Assembly: GCA_014529385.2 (NCBI GenBank)
Contig: CM043964.1
Coordinates: forward strand, 1,900,997-1,964,996
Length of the DNA stretch: 64,000 nucleotides
Direction of reading: 5' to 3'
Origin: Adiantum capillus-veneris
Taxonomy: Eukaryota > Streptophyta > Polypodiopsida > Polypodiales > Pteridaceae
Position 1 is the first letter of the stretch. Every line of letters begins with the position of its first letter. Below the pieces are notes generated by a model. The model was not told the origin of the DNA, searched no databases, and saw only the letters and a program-made list of their open reading frames with translations. The position numbers and the translations under genes were made by a program. Of this stretch, positions 47,061 to 58,538 are shown one piece after another.

Positions 47061-47814
47061 TTGGTATCAGAGCTAAAGATAGAACTTAGGCACGTTTTTC
47101 TTTTTTGGGGATGCATGTTGCATGCAACAAAAAGTTGAGGAGGAAGAAGAAGGTCGGGCCGAGCGCGTGCAGAAGCTCTAAGTTGAGGACCAGGCGTGTT
47201 TCGACCTGCACCAAATTGGCTGGGGTTAGGCTCAGTTGGAGCGCAAGGCAAAAGCAGGGACTTTTCGTGCTTGGCCCGCCCTCAAAGAACTGCTGCATAG
47301 CAAGCTCCATCATCATCTTTGCCATGCGCTAGTCGACGGCTCTGTTGCAGAGAATTTTTGACAATTTTTTTTAAAAAAAAATCCCTAGACAAACTTAGTG
47401 GCCTTGCCAAAGGGAGGCTCCCACGCAGTTGGGGTGAAAAGCATCGGAAAACCTCAACTACGTTCTCTTTGATACTTTCTTCGGCTCTCCGTTTTTCTTG
47501 GTACAATCAAGTACCATTATTCTTGCTTCGTGCAAATTCAGCAGTCTGAAAATTGCTGCAGCTCGGCATTTGAAGCTTTGACAAACTGAAATTTGGTCAC
47601 CCAGTTTCAACCGATTTGGTGGTTGCATACGATGCAAGCCGCATCGGACGCGCCTGCAAATTAAGCTACTCTTCGTTTTGGATTGAAGTTCGCTTTCGAA
47701 TTCAATGTTATTTCCCATCAAAGGTGTAATTCTACGATTAATTATCTCAACCTGCTATGAGCTCGTTGGAATGCAGTTATTCTCCTCTCGTTTCTCGCAC
47801 AGTACGTCCACAGC

Positions 47815-49912
47815 ATGGATTCGGACATAGATAGGCATCATGCATTTGATTTCGAGCAGTCCGCACACGTTTCATCTGTCGATTCCACGCGGACGGTTCC
47901 TCTCATGGAGGGTAATCGTGCCACAACGGAGACAGACGATGCGTATGAGTTGCTGGACATGCAAGATTTCCGTGCATTGCAAACACGCATGGCTGTGCTT
48001 GAAACGAATTTTGCACAATTAAATCAGAATGTCACAGCATTATCCGATTTGATTAAGTTGCATATGCGGCAGCAGGCCACGGGTCCTGCTGGTCAGTAAA
48101 ATCAGGAGCATGGCTCCACACCAGGCCAAGGGCCGGGTGCCGGGCAAGGCCCTCCTCCGCGACCGCTGCACTCTCTGACCCAAAAAGAGGTGGACGATTT
48201 GTTGAAAAATACAAAGCCACCAATTTTTCGGGGAGAAGAGCGTGAGCGAAACAAGGACACCGTGAATATTTTTCTCAGCAAGTGGGATGGTATTCATGAC
48301 CTTCGACGTACCCCAGATGCAGCCAAGGCGCTGCAGACAAGTATGACTTTGGACGGCAAGGCCTACAAATGGTGGATGTCTCTCAAGCAGAAGGGCATCC
48401 TACCACAAACTTGGGTAGCTTTTGAGACTGTATTCAAGAAGGAATTTCTACCTACTAATGAGAAGGATAGAAATTGGACTGCCTGGGCTGAATGTTCTAT
48501 ACGCCAACATAAAAAATTATTGGAATATATTTCCCATTATCGGGATGTGATCCTCAAGCTGGAAGGGATGGACACCTTTCAACAGGTACGTGGGTTCATC
48601 TGTGGGTTAAAACCCGAGCTTAAGAAGTACGTTAAAACCCAGGATCCACAAACGCTTGAGGACGCAATAGTGCAAGCTCACATCCATGATGATCCTGATG
48701 ATCGGGCATTGCATAGTTCGCATGTGCATGACACTACACTTGTTTCAACACGTCGACAACATGTGCATCATAAAAGAAAATTTGCATCTGCTGCATCAGA
48801 GATCTCCAAAAATCCCAAGGGGTCACGAGGTCCTCTCTCAACGGAAGAGTTTGAGAAAGCCAAAAAAGAAAAGTTGTGCTTTAAATGTTTGGGAACTGGA
48901 CATAGCAAAAAGGATTGTCCCAAGGGGAAATCTGTTGCTCAAGACAAGGGGAAGGAAAAAGCAGTGCACATGGTGCAGCTTTTACCTCTTGAATCCTTTT
49001 CCCAATTTGCTAATGTGGAAGTAACACACACCGAGGCAGTGCATGAGTGCTGTATCACGGCCTCCATGTGGCAGCAGACTTTCGGACCACATGAGTTGGT
49101 GCATATGCATGGCTCTATCCAAGGGCAGAGGGTGCGGATCTTAGTAGACGATGGTGCGTCGCACAATTTCATCAATTATAAATTGGTGAAACGACTCAAA
49201 TCGCCCCAAACCCCGAGTTCCCATTTCTACAAGGTAGCAATGATTAACGGCCATGATGCTGAGATATGGGAAACTCAGGTTAAAGATGTACCTCTGGAAA
49301 TTCAAGGATACCGTACCTCTTTGGATTTCCAAGTCATGAATATGGAGAGGACGGATGTGGTTCTGAGTCGTGAATGGTTGCATAGTTTAGGATCATCACT
49401 TAGACATAGCTATGAGCATAATAGTCTAATGTTCGAATCCAATGGTGTGCACGTGCTGTTGTTGGGGGAGAAAGATGTACCTTCCTCACCACTTATTTGT
49501 ACAGTTGAACTTATGAAGCTCGCTTCTGATGATGCAATAGAAGAAATATTTTTGTGTTACTCTCTGTGCCATTTTATTTCCAATGTGGATGATGTTTTTA
49601 ATGATGAAACTTCCTCAACGCCGCATTCTTCTCTCCCTCCTCTTCCAGCTATGCCTACTAATTCAAAACAAGCAAATGTTGCTAATGAATTAAAGGAACT
49701 TTTAAGGGAATTCAAGGATGTTTTCCTAGATGATTTACCACCAGGACTACCGCCGACACGTTCTGTGCAACATGGCATAGACGTGGTTGCAGGCAGTAAG
49801 CCAGTGAGTAAACCGCCTTACAGAATGAGTCATTCTGAGGCTGCTGAGGTGGAACGTCAGCTTGCTGACTATCTCAGTAGATTACCGTGGATTAAATGCT
49901 GTTACTGTTAAG
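47815..49912 (+). pseudogene. gag and protease of the short-LTR gypsy
   Basis: The frame opens at 47815 (MDSDIDRHHAFDF) with a coiled-coil-like 'LQTRMAVLETNFAQLNQNV'. It meets TAA at 48097-48099 and continues in the same frame from about 48100 to 49911. Gag capsid: 'RGEERERNKDTVNIFLSKW', 'ALQTSMTLDGKAYKWWM', 'FKKEFLPTNEKDRNW'. The zinc knuckle is CFKCLGTGHSKKDC (about 48880). The protease-like motif is 'ILVDDGASHNFINYKL' (about 49140), with D-D-G-A in place of D-T/S-G-A. The frame then enters the start of RT ('LPPGLPPTRSVQHGIDV', '[19 protein letters not shown]') and stops shortly after a deletion junction. Confidence 0.75.
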
Positions 49913-51219
49913 AACAAGTACCCATTGCCACGAGCAGATGAGCTGTTTGATAAGCTCACCCACGCTCGTATATTTTTGAAGATTGATTTAAGATCTAGGT
50001 ATCATCAAGTACGCATCAGGCTTGCAGATATACCCAAAACAGCGTTCCGAACAAGGTTTGGACATTATGAGTTTTTGGTGATGCCCTTTGGATTAACCAA
50101 TGCTCCAGCTATGTTCATGACACTCATGGATAGTGTCTTGAGACCATACTTGGAAAAGTTTGTTATCGTTTTCCTCGATGACATTCTTGTATATAGTGCC
50201 TCTGAGGAAGAGCATTTAGCACATTTGAAACAAGTGTTTCATTTGTTACGCGAAAATCAGTTATATGCCAAGGAATCCAAATGTGATTTCCTCAAGGAGG
50301 AAATTCACTACTTGGGGCATGTTATTTCAGCTGCAGGGTTACACATGGATCAATCCAAGGTGGATGCCATTCAGAGGTGGCCCTCTCCCAAAAATTTGGA
50401 AGAGCTCCAATTTTTTTTGGGTTTTGCAGGTTTTTATCGTCGATTCGTTAGAAAATATGCCCATATTGCTATTCCCATGACAGATCAACTGAAAGCCAAG
50501 GGCAAGACATTTCAGTGGGGATTAGCACAATAGCAAATATTTGACAAACTTAAGGACACATGCATTAGCCAGAGCTCCTGTTTTGGCTATTGTCAATCCC
50601 TTAAAGCCATTCGTTTTAGAAACGGATGCTAGTAATCGTGTGATTGGACCAGTCCTTCTGCAGGAGGGAAGGCCAATTGCATTTGAAAGAAAGAAGCTGG
50701 ATTCAGCACAACAAAATTACTTTGCTTACGAACGAGAGCTCTATGCAATAGTGTCTGCTTTAAAGACACAGCGACATTATTTGTATGGTGCACAGTTCAA
50801 GATTGTGTTTGACCATGAAAGCATCAAGTGGTTTACACAACAAAGTGATTTGAAGGGTCGCAAAGCCAGGTGGGCTGAGATTCTTCAGGAGTATGATGCC
50901 AAGCTACGTTATCGCAAAGGGCGGTAGAATGTAGTGGCTGATGCTCTCAGCCGAATGCCAGAGATCAACTCTCTCCTTTTCACGGAATTGCGGAGTGAGT
51001 TTTTGAAATCTCTCAAAGGTAAGTGCGAGCATGATACTGCATACTCCAAGGTGTGGAGCTATGCTAGAAAGAGGGATCCTTCTCACTCCAATGTTGGTAG
51101 TGGTTTTGTTTCCTCCACACCCAGTTCTCCGCTTTCGAGTGATGAACTACAGAGATGGAAGAATTTTTCCATAGATGATGGGTACCTACTCCACAAGGGA
51201 AGAGTGTGTATACCGACGG
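49865..51219 (+). pseudogene. RT and RNase H of the short-LTR gypsy, first part of pol
   Basis: RT resumes one frame over at '[19 protein letters not shown]'. About 40 residues between the '..[12 protein letters not shown]' segment and this point, which normally carry the GxxSPYGAPVLFVKKKDG-type block, are missing. The catalytic FLDDILVYS is present (about 50175), with '[13 protein letters not shown]' before it. A TAG at 50531-50533 and a frameshift separate RT from RNase H ('VLETDASNRVIGPVLLQEG', 'YERELYAIVSALKTQRHYL'). Another stop precedes 'VVADALSRMPEI'. The frame ends in 'GYLLHKGRVCIPT', where the minus-strand gypsy is inserted. Pol cannot work. Confidence 0.8.
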
Positions 51220-52814
51220 TGTAACATTTAATGGCCTAAAATCTTATTTGTAGCGGAAATTAGCATGAACATAGTGGGCATTTCATTAGAATAGATTCCT
51301 AATGAGAATTACAAGAGTGCTTGGGTGGAGAGAGCAACAAAAAGCATAACACCTAGTTAGATAGCATCGACAATACTTTCAAAAGAGAGAGCAATTAAAC
51401 TATTGACAACAGTTGAGGACCGGATTTGCATGGAGCCGGTCCCCCCTCCAAAAGGCTTTGTATTATGGTTTCTCCCATCAAGAGAGACATTGTACAATAC
51501 AATTCTTTGTGTTCCTTCAAGACTAGCTAGTGCAATGAAGATGGAAGCTTCATACACCAAGCAAAACACTTAATCAAACACAACTTGAATTATCCCCGTT
51601 CTCAGACCCAAGACCTCACACACCTTCGAAGATGGTGAGAGCTAGCAGGGTATGAGAGTAGATTGAGAGGAAAAAGAAGTATCTTACGAGAAAGAAGTAC
51701 ATCTCCTCACATAATCACTCATATTAGCATAGCTTAGCTTAGTAATTAGCTTGGTAGAGAAGATGAGCATGCATTGAAGCTTGGCTCTTGGTTGGATTTG
51801 CATCCACATGCCAAGAGAGTGTTGATGTAGGCTTCTATCTCACAAGCTTGGAGTAGGTGATGAGCTCTCCATTAAAGCTTGGGAGGAGAATCTAGAGTGT
51901 TTTTCCTTCACACATGGTCAAGTGTGAGAGTGTGTGTGTCAATGCCAAGCAAAAATCAGCCCCCCCTCTCTCTTGGGCGAGCCCTAGCTGCTAAGTTAGG
52001 CTGGCTTTTGCCTCATTGGACCTCCCCAGGTCAAGCCAATAGGGATTAAGCAGCATAAGTGATAGCCTTCTGACATGTGTCCCCCTTTCCCCTTTTGTGA
52101 GAGCTTTAGGTAATTAAATAATTAAACTAAACTCTCATTGGACCCCTTTGCCTCCTGGCCAATAGGAATCAGGCAAGCCATGGGGCTCCTGAATGCTCAT
52201 TGGACCCCTTGGGAGACTACCCAATAGTCTTCTAGGACACTTAATTCTTATTGGTTTCTTTTATTAAATGTTTTTAAATTAATTAAACTAGATTTACTCT
52301 AGCTTAATTCTCATTGGTCCACTTCAAGGGTCTTCCAATAGGAATTGGGCACACCTTGTGGGCATCTGGCCTAGGGAGCTGACATGTGTCCCTCATTCCC
52401 TTTGTGTAAAGGGAGCCTGTGTGTGTGTGTGTGGTTTTCTCTCTCATCCCCTAGCTTTGGGGCTCGCCCCCTCCCATGTAGGGATGCAGAAAGACTTTTT
52501 GGGCACACACACTAAGCATCCAATTTTCCCTAAGGTTGACCTTTGGACACAACCTTTGAATTTTGGAACCTTAGCATTTTGGAAGTCTTAATGGGCTGAA
52601 CCTTAGGGTCTTTTTAGCCCGTTGTTTCACATGGCTCTTTTGCAGATGGCCCCCCCTTTGGATCCCTATTTTCCCTCCTTTGGATCCCTACTGTGGCCGG
52701 TCTGCTAACTTAACCAATATTCTAGCTTTTTCTCCCTTGGCACTTCCCCACATTAAATGATCAGTTTAATATGAGAAAATCATTTAGGAGAATTAGATAT
52801 TGATTATTATGACA
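51220..52814 (-). repeat. 3' LTR of the young gypsy (left in the window)
   Basis: 1595 bp. It holds recurring 'cattggacc..' and 'ccaatagg' pairs (CAAT-box-like CCAAT on one strand). Small open frames here recur in the other LTR and are not genes. Confidence 0.9.
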
Positions 52815-52833
52815 TTACCTCTCTCTTGAAATC
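52815..52833 (-). promoter_or_regulatory. Polypurine tract of the young gypsy
   Basis: Minus strand 'caagagagaggtaa' lies next to the LTR start TGTCATAAT. Confidence 0.7.
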
Positions 52834-53171
52834 ATAGTCGTCCTCGACTATGGTGTAGAGAAGATAAAGCATATGCATGAGTCCTTTTCTTAGCGGGTAG
52901 AGGATCCCTATGTTACCCTACGACATCATTCCATAATGGATGACTAGTCCATTTGGCGCTTGAGAGCCTGAGGCTGCCGCAAGCATGTCTGCACATTAGT
53001 CCTATCAGTCTTCCATAGTAGAGTGACAAGCTCTACTTGGTGTTTGGGAGACGTCGTCTCCACAAACTTGATCTAAGCATGCATACTACTTTATTTTTGT
53101 GCACAAATAAAGAAAAAGAGAGTCTTATAAGACAAAAATTTTTGTTCATTTTTAACATTTTGTACATTTGC

Positions 53172-53735
53172 TTACTCTTGGGAAGCATTGTAAGCATTGA
53201 CAAGGTTTAGGTTATCCTTTAATTGTATGCCTTGCATCCATCTAGCATCTTCAAAAGGATAATTCTTAAACTTAATAAGATATCGTCTGATAGTCTTACC
53301 GCCTCTTAATACCTTGTCTTCATGTCGGAGAATGGACTCGGGCTGCAGCACCTCCTCGTGGTCCTCGATCTCCGGTGGGTCTTCAATAGTTGGTTCTTGA
53401 GGTGGCTCTCCTTTGTAAGGCTTTAAAAGGCTCACATGAAAAGCATTGTGTATGAGCCAATGATTGGGCAACTTAAGTTGATAGGCCATCTCATTGATTG
53501 GCCTAAGAATCTGGAAGGGACCATAGTACCTTTTTGCTAGTTTAGCATAGTACTTTTGGTGGCCCGTAGGATTCTTGCCCGTCGTGTGCCTTAATCGAGC
53601 CTTGGGAAACTTTAACAAGACCCAATCGTTTTCTTTAAAGGCTTGGGCTCTTCTGTGCTTGTCAGCAGCAGCCTTTTACCTTTGCTGTGAGATAGAGATA
53701 GCATCCTTAATCTTTTGGAAAGATTCTTGTAGGTC
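53172..53735 (-). pseudogene. Integrase tail and chromodomain of the young gypsy, behind two stops
   Basis: The same frame as the 1461-codon gag-pol continues after TGA at 53738-53736 and TAA at 53678-53676. It encodes 'KHRRAQAFKENDWVLLKF', 'KRYYGPFQILRPINEMAYQL', 'IHNAFHVSLLKPYKG' and a chromodomain-like 'YLIKFKNYPFEDARWMQG', and ends at 53172. No other lesion is visible. Each stop could come from one C-to-T change on the coding strand. Loss of this tail should remove target-site selection and the integrase C-terminal domain. Confidence 0.8.
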
Positions 53736-56700
53736 TCAGCTATACTCATCTGCAGCGAAGATCTTCCCATGTACCTTAAGTAGCAAGGGACTTTTTGATC
53801 TTCCCTCAATTACCTCGAAAGGTGCTTTTCCTGTAGAAGTATGTACAGTGTTATTGTAAGCATACTCTACTAAGGGTAAGTACTTCTCCCATTGGGATCT
53901 TTGATCTACTTCCGTTACATAGGCTTTTAGTAGATCGAGAATAGTTAGGTTAGCTATTTCACTTTGGCCATCAGTTTGTGGATGATAGGCCGAAGAGAAG
54001 TTTAGCCTTGTTCCTAAATTCTCAAAGAGACCCTTCCAGAAATTACTGGTCATTCTAGGATCTCTATCCGACACTATGGACATTGGCAAGCCATGGTACT
54101 TGAAAATTTGTGAAATGAAGAGGGTTGCCATTTGATGGGCTTTGATAGTCTTTTTGACAGGTATAAAATGAGCTTGTTTACTGAACCTGTCTACTATCGT
54201 CCATATTCCCGTATTCCCATGGATAGACTTAGGCAATCCAAAGATAAAATCCATGGATATGCTCTCCCACGGTGAATTAGGGATTGGCAAGGGTTGAAGC
54301 AATCCAAGTTGCTTCCCTCTATCAAATTTTGTCTTTTGACATACCACACATTTGGAAACATACTCATGTATGTTCACTTTCATGGTAGGCCAATAGAAAT
54401 ATGTTTCAATTCCCTTTAGGGTAGACTGAATCCCTCTATGCCCCGCATATGGGGGAGCATGAGATTCATACATTACTTTCTCACGTAGTGAGTTAGTAAC
54501 GCATAGTCTATTGCCATAGAGAAGATAGCCATCTTGTAAAGTAAATGGTTCTTCTTTCTTCCCTAAGGCAAGGGCTGAAATCACATCTCTAAAATCGGGA
54601 TCAATAGCATACTCATCTATCATTAAAGATAGATCATTGTGAGTTGCTATGGAAACCGCATTCACTCTCGGTCGTCTTGAGAGTGCATCGGCTACTTGAT
54701 TATGCTTGCCAGCAATGTGAGCAATATGAAAATGAAATTGCGAAAGGAAATTTGCCCACCTCATTTGTTTGTCGGAGAGCTTGGTCTGCGTCATGAAGTA
54801 CTTAAGACTTTGGTGATCCGTTCGCAGAATGAAAGGAGTCCCCAATAAATAGTGCTTCCATGAGTCTAAGGCATGTAGAACTGCAAGGAGTTCTTTTTCG
54901 TATATGCCTAGAGCTTGCTCAACAGGGTCGAGCCTTCGACTCTCATAGCCTATGGCGTGCCCTTCTTGGAGCAAAACAGCCCCAAGGCAATCACCACAAG
55001 CATCACATTGGACCTCAAATGGTTTTGAGAGATCCGGTAGTGTAAGCACAGGTTGAGAGATAAGCTTTTCTTTAAGCTTTTCGAAAGCATTGTTCTCCTT
55101 AGCAGACCACGTATACCTAACATTTTTCTTTGTTAGGTCATGTAATGGTCCCGCAATTTGTGAGAACTTTTCTATGAAGCGTCTATAGTATGCACACATA
55201 CCTATAAAGCTTCTTAGTTCATGAAGATTCCTTGGTTTAGGCCATCCTTTTATTACCTCTAACTTGGATGGATCCATTTGGATTCCATCTTGAGAGATAA
55301 TGTGACCTAAATATTGAATCTCTTGCAAGAAAAATTCACTTTTCTTTCGATTAACATAAAGTTTATTCTCTCTTAAAACTTGAAATATTACCTGGAGGTG
55401 TTGCTTATGTTCCTCTAATGAATTAGAGTAGATGATAATATCATCAAAGAACACTCCAGTGAAGGTTCGATGAGGTCTGAACAGCTTCTCCATCAAGCGG
55501 TTAAATGTGGCTGGTGCATTAGTCAAGCCAAAAGGCATGACAATGTATTCGTAAAGACCAAATGTAGTACGAAATGCGGTCTTTACAATGTCTTGATCAA
55601 CTATCCTTATTTGATGATAGCCACTTTTTAGGTCAATCCTACTGAAGTAGGTCGATCCTTGTAGCTTATCAAATAGGTCTTCTACCCGTGGAACGGGAAA
55701 CCTATTCTTGATAGTGATCCTATTTAGTGCTCTATAGTCGACACACATACGATATGTGCCGTCTTTCTTTTGCACTAATAGCACAGGTGAGCAAAATGGA
55801 GATGAGCTAGGCCTAACCATGCCCTTCTCAATTAACTCATGCACTTGCCGCATAATCTCCTCTTGTTGAGCTTGAGAAACTCTATAAGGAGGTTTATTAG
55901 GCGGTGAACTTCCTGGAAGAAGTTCAATTGCATGGTCGTCATTACCTCGTTTAGGAGGTAGCTCACAAGGGATGTCGTCAATAAAGACATCTTGAAACCC
56001 CTTGAGAAAATTGGATAACTCTAATTCCTTTTGGTTGCTTTTATTTTCTTTTGCTAAAGCATTAGGTTCATTTTGAGAATCTTTAACAAAAATCATGTAC
56101 ACGGAAATAGAGCTCTTTATTGACTTGTTGAAAGCTGGTGTATGTACAATGGGGATGGTGTTACCCATCTCCCTAGCATCTATATACATGTCCTTTTCCC
56201 TGAACTTAAAGGAGATTCTCCTTTCAGGAAATTTAACATGGGCAGCCAAACGGTCAAACCATGGTGCCCCTAGGATTACATCCTCATGCTTGAGAGGAGA
56301 GATAAAGAAATCCTCTTTGTCCACATAGCCTTGGACATGAAGCCTCAATTTCCCGATTAAGGGAGTGACTGAAGCTTCTTGCCCCTTGAAGGCACTGTCT
56401 GCGGGTAGGATATCTCCCATCTCGTAGGATTGTATGCCTAGCTTGGTGGCTAACTCCATAGATATGAAATTGTGAGTAGAACCAGGGTCAAAGAGAATAA
56501 AAGCATCATGTTCTCTTACCTTTCCCCAAGCATGGCATAGAGGAGATCCTTTGTGGTAAGTTTGGTGAATCTCCTCCTCTTGGATTTCAACCAAAGAAGC
56601 TCTAGGAGGATCTTGGCGGTTGTTCTTTTGGGGACAAGCGCGGTACGCATGCCCTTGTTCGCCGCACTTGAAACACCGGTTATCTTTACGATAACGCTCA

Positions 56701-58121
56701 AGCTCTTCAGGAGAGAGTTTATTCTTTCCTTTGTAAACTCCCTTCTCTTTAGCTTTGTTGGAATTGCCCTTAGGAGACTTTTGGACATTGTCCTTCCCCT
56801 TAGGCTCATTGGTACCTTTGTTTTCCGGGGGCTTATTATTTCTTTTACCCCCCGTTTGGAAATTGATTCGCGAGGCCACCATAGTATGGTGTATTACCGC
56901 CGATATGGTACGTGGCCTTTGGGAGTTGACATACTCCGCCATTTCTTCGGTTAAGCCAGCATAAAATTGTTGCTTTTGCTCTCCAAAATCCAACTTTTTG
57001 AAGACAGTGGCTTTGAGTTGTAGGTCCCAAAACTTGTCTACATATTTGTGGATGGATTCATTGGGAGAGAGCTTTAAGCTTCGCCATTCGGTGAGTACTT
57101 TGTCTTTGGCATCGGTGGCCAAAAACTGCTTCATAATGGAAGCTCTTAAAGCCTTCCATGTTCGTGGAGCTTCACCGTTGGCTCGTAGGCTAGACCACCA
57201 TTGTCTGGCGGACTTTTGAAAGTGCATAGCTACATGGCGTAGCTTAGAGGACTCCGTGAAGCCCTCATCTCCAAACGCCGCATCGAATTGCTGGATAAAG
57301 GCCAAAACTTTGTCTGTAGCACCGAAGGTGCCATCATAGGTAAGGAAAGAGATGCTCTTCCCTCCCTCTTTGAATTTCTTCAGCTTGGACGACCTCTTCC
57401 ATGCGGCATAGGATTTCCTATGGCCTCTTCTTTTTGATGGTTCAAAAGTTGCACCATCACTTTCTTCAGAAGATGAAGAATTTGAAGAAGGTGGAGAAGA
57501 GGGTGACCTCTTTCTCGCCTTTTTCTTGTCTTGATCTTTGTCGTCTTCACCATAGCTTTCATAAGAGGAAGAGGATAAAGAAGATGGAGAAGAGGGTGTC
57601 CTCTTTCTCGCCTTTTTCTTCTCTTGCTTTTTATCATCCCTCTTTGAATTATGGCGTGGAGAAGAGTGTGATGGTCTTCTCCGCTTTGGTGGTGATGGAG
57701 AGCGTTTAGCCCGCCGTCTTCGTGGAGCCATCTCCGCCGAGGTGGCGGGAGACTCGCTTCTTTCTCGTTCCTTCGGTGGAGGCTCTTGAGTTCTCCTTTG
57801 GGAAGGAGATGCATCATCAAGAAGTAAGTTCTTGAGCCCTTCATATGGATTCTCTTCTTCTTCCCGAATCGGAGAGAGACCTCTTTTGGTAGTCTCACAA
57901 GGAGGCTTCCTAGGTGTTCTCTCGTCATGGTGATGAGCTTGGAGAATCCCGTGAGCACGGAGCTGCCGTTGCACTTCACTTTGGAGAGATGGATTGCCCA
58001 TGGCTTGTTGAAGCCTAGAAACAAGATAATTAACAAGCATTGAAGCATCATTAGTAGCTTGCTCATGAGCAAAATCAAAGTTATCAACATTAACTTCACT
58101 CTCTTTAATATTGTCAGCCAT
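53736..58121 (-). CDS. Gag-pol polyprotein of the young gypsy, C-terminally truncated
   Basis: 1461 codons from MADNIKESEVN. Residues about 120-250 are Arg/Ser/Lys-rich with duplicated 'KKKARKR(T/S)PSSP' blocks. Gag capsid spans about 255-430 ('TYDGTFGATDKVLAFIQQFD', 'SARQWWSSLRANGEAPRTW'). The zinc knuckle CFKCGEQGHAYRAC is near 481. The protease motif FDPGSTHNFIS near 544 uses the D-P-G-S variant found in plant gypsy elements. RT spans about 750-930: [22 protein letters not shown] and FFDDIIIYS near 891. RNase H is about 1000-1130 and the integrase zinc region about 1190-1270. The integrase core has SMDFIF near 1290, SDRDPRM near 1354 and QSEIAN near 1385. The protein stops at 'FAADEYS'. 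All catalytic residues of protease, RT, RNase H and integrase core are present. Confidence 0.92.
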   Translation of the reverse strand: MADNIKESEVNVDNFDFAHEQATNDASMLVNYLVSRLQQAMGNPSLQSEVQRQLRAHGILQAHHHDERTPRKPPCETTKRGLSPIREEEENPYEGLKNLLLDDASPSQRRTQEPPPKERERSESPATSAEMAPRRRRAKRSPSPPKRRRPSHSSPRHNSKRDDKKQEKKKARKRTPSSPSSLSSSSYESYGEDDKDQDKKKARKRSPSSPPSSNSSSSEESDGATFEPSKRRGHRKSYAAWKRSSKLKKFKEGGKSISFLTYDGTFGATDKVLAFIQQFDAAFGDEGFTESSKLRHVAMHFQKSARQWWSSLRANGEAPRTWKALRASIMKQFLATDAKDKVLTEWRSLKLSPNESIHKYVDKFWDLQLKATVFKKLDFGEQKQQFYAGLTEEMAEYVNSQRPRTISAVIHHTMVASRINFQTGGKRNNKPPENKGTNEPKGKDNVQKSPKGNSNKAKEKGVYKGKNKLSPEELERYRKDNRCFKCGEQGHAYRACPQKNNRQDPPRASLVEIQEEEIHQTYHKGSPLCHAWGKVREHDAFILFDPGSTHNFISMELATKLGIQSYEMGDILPADSAFKGQEASVTPLIGKLRLHVQGYVDKEDFFISPLKHEDVILGAPWFDRLAAHVKFPERRISFKFREKDMYIDAREMGNTIPIVHTPAFNKSIKSSISVYMIFVKDSQNEPNALAKENKSNQKELELSNFLKGFQDVFIDDIPCELPPKRGNDDHAIELLPGSSPPNKPPYRVSQAQQEEIMRQVHELIEKGMVRPSSSPFCSPVLLVQKKDGTYRMCVDYRALNRITIKNRFPVPRVEDLFDKLQGSTYFSRIDLKSGYHQIRIVDQDIVKTAFRTTFGLYEYIVMPFGLTNAPATFNRLMEKLFRPHRTFTGVFFDDIIIYSNSLEEHKQHLQVIFQVLRENKLYVNRKKSEFFLQEIQYLGHIISQDGIQMDPSKLEVIKGWPKPRNLHELRSFIGMCAYYRRFIEKFSQIAGPLHDLTKKNVRYTWSAKENNAFEKLKEKLISQPVLTLPDLSKPFEVQCDACGDCLGAVLLQEGHAIGYESRRLDPVEQALGIYEKELLAVLHALDSWKHYLLGTPFILRTDHQSLKYFMTQTKLSDKQMRWANFLSQFHFHIAHIAGKHNQVADALSRRPRVNAVSIATHNDLSLMIDEYAIDPDFRDVISALALGKKEEPFTLQDGYLLYGNRLCVTNSLREKVMYESHAPPYAGHRGIQSTLKGIETYFYWPTMKVNIHEYVSKCVVCQKTKFDRGKQLGLLQPLPIPNSPWESISMDFIFGLPKSIHGNTGIWTIVDRFSKQAHFIPVKKTIKAHQMATLFISQIFKYHGLPMSIVSDRDPRMTSNFWKGLFENLGTRLNFSSAYHPQTDGQSEIANLTILDLLKAYVTEVDQRSQWEKYLPLVEYAYNNTVHTSTGKAPFEVIEGRSKSPLLLKVHGKIFAADEYS

Positions 58122-58523
58122 TCTAACAATTTTTAGGTGTAAACTTTTTAGGTGTACTTTGGCACTTCAAGCCCTAGTTGCTACTCCTCTTTACCCCTTT
58201 AGAAAAAGCACTCAAGCTACTGTACCCGCGGCTCGAATACCATTAATTGCAAGGAATAGAAGAGAGGGTCTTTCGACACCAAAACAGCACCGGCTCCTGT
58301 CAAGCTTCTAATAGCTCAATAGTGGTTAAGCCGTAGGCAAGCCCCGTAGGACTCCACTATTAAGACCATAGCTCTCGACGGTGATGCCCCGTTAACTGCA
58401 CAAAGGCAGGCGCACTGCAAGGCTGAAAAATCCCTATTCTACTTACTCACAGGCAATTAATAATACCAACCATTTGTAGCTAGCTTGAGGACCTCCCTTC
58501 TTGAGCAAGAAAAGAGAAACCTT

Positions 58524-58537
58524 GAGCTCTGATACCA
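58524..58537 (-). promoter_or_regulatory. Primer-binding site (initiator tRNA-Met) of the young gypsy
   Basis: Minus strand TGGTATCAGAGCTC begins one base from the 5' LTR end at 58539. Between it and the gag ATG (58121) is a roughly 400-bp leader (58122-58523) with no gene. Confidence 0.9.
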
Positions 58538-58538
58538 A

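Noticed and set aside
51357-51569. Small minus-strand frame repeated exactly at 58676-58888, and a plus-strand frame at 52358 and 59674
   Set aside because: They are identical only because they lie in the two LTRs of one young element, and no domain is seen.
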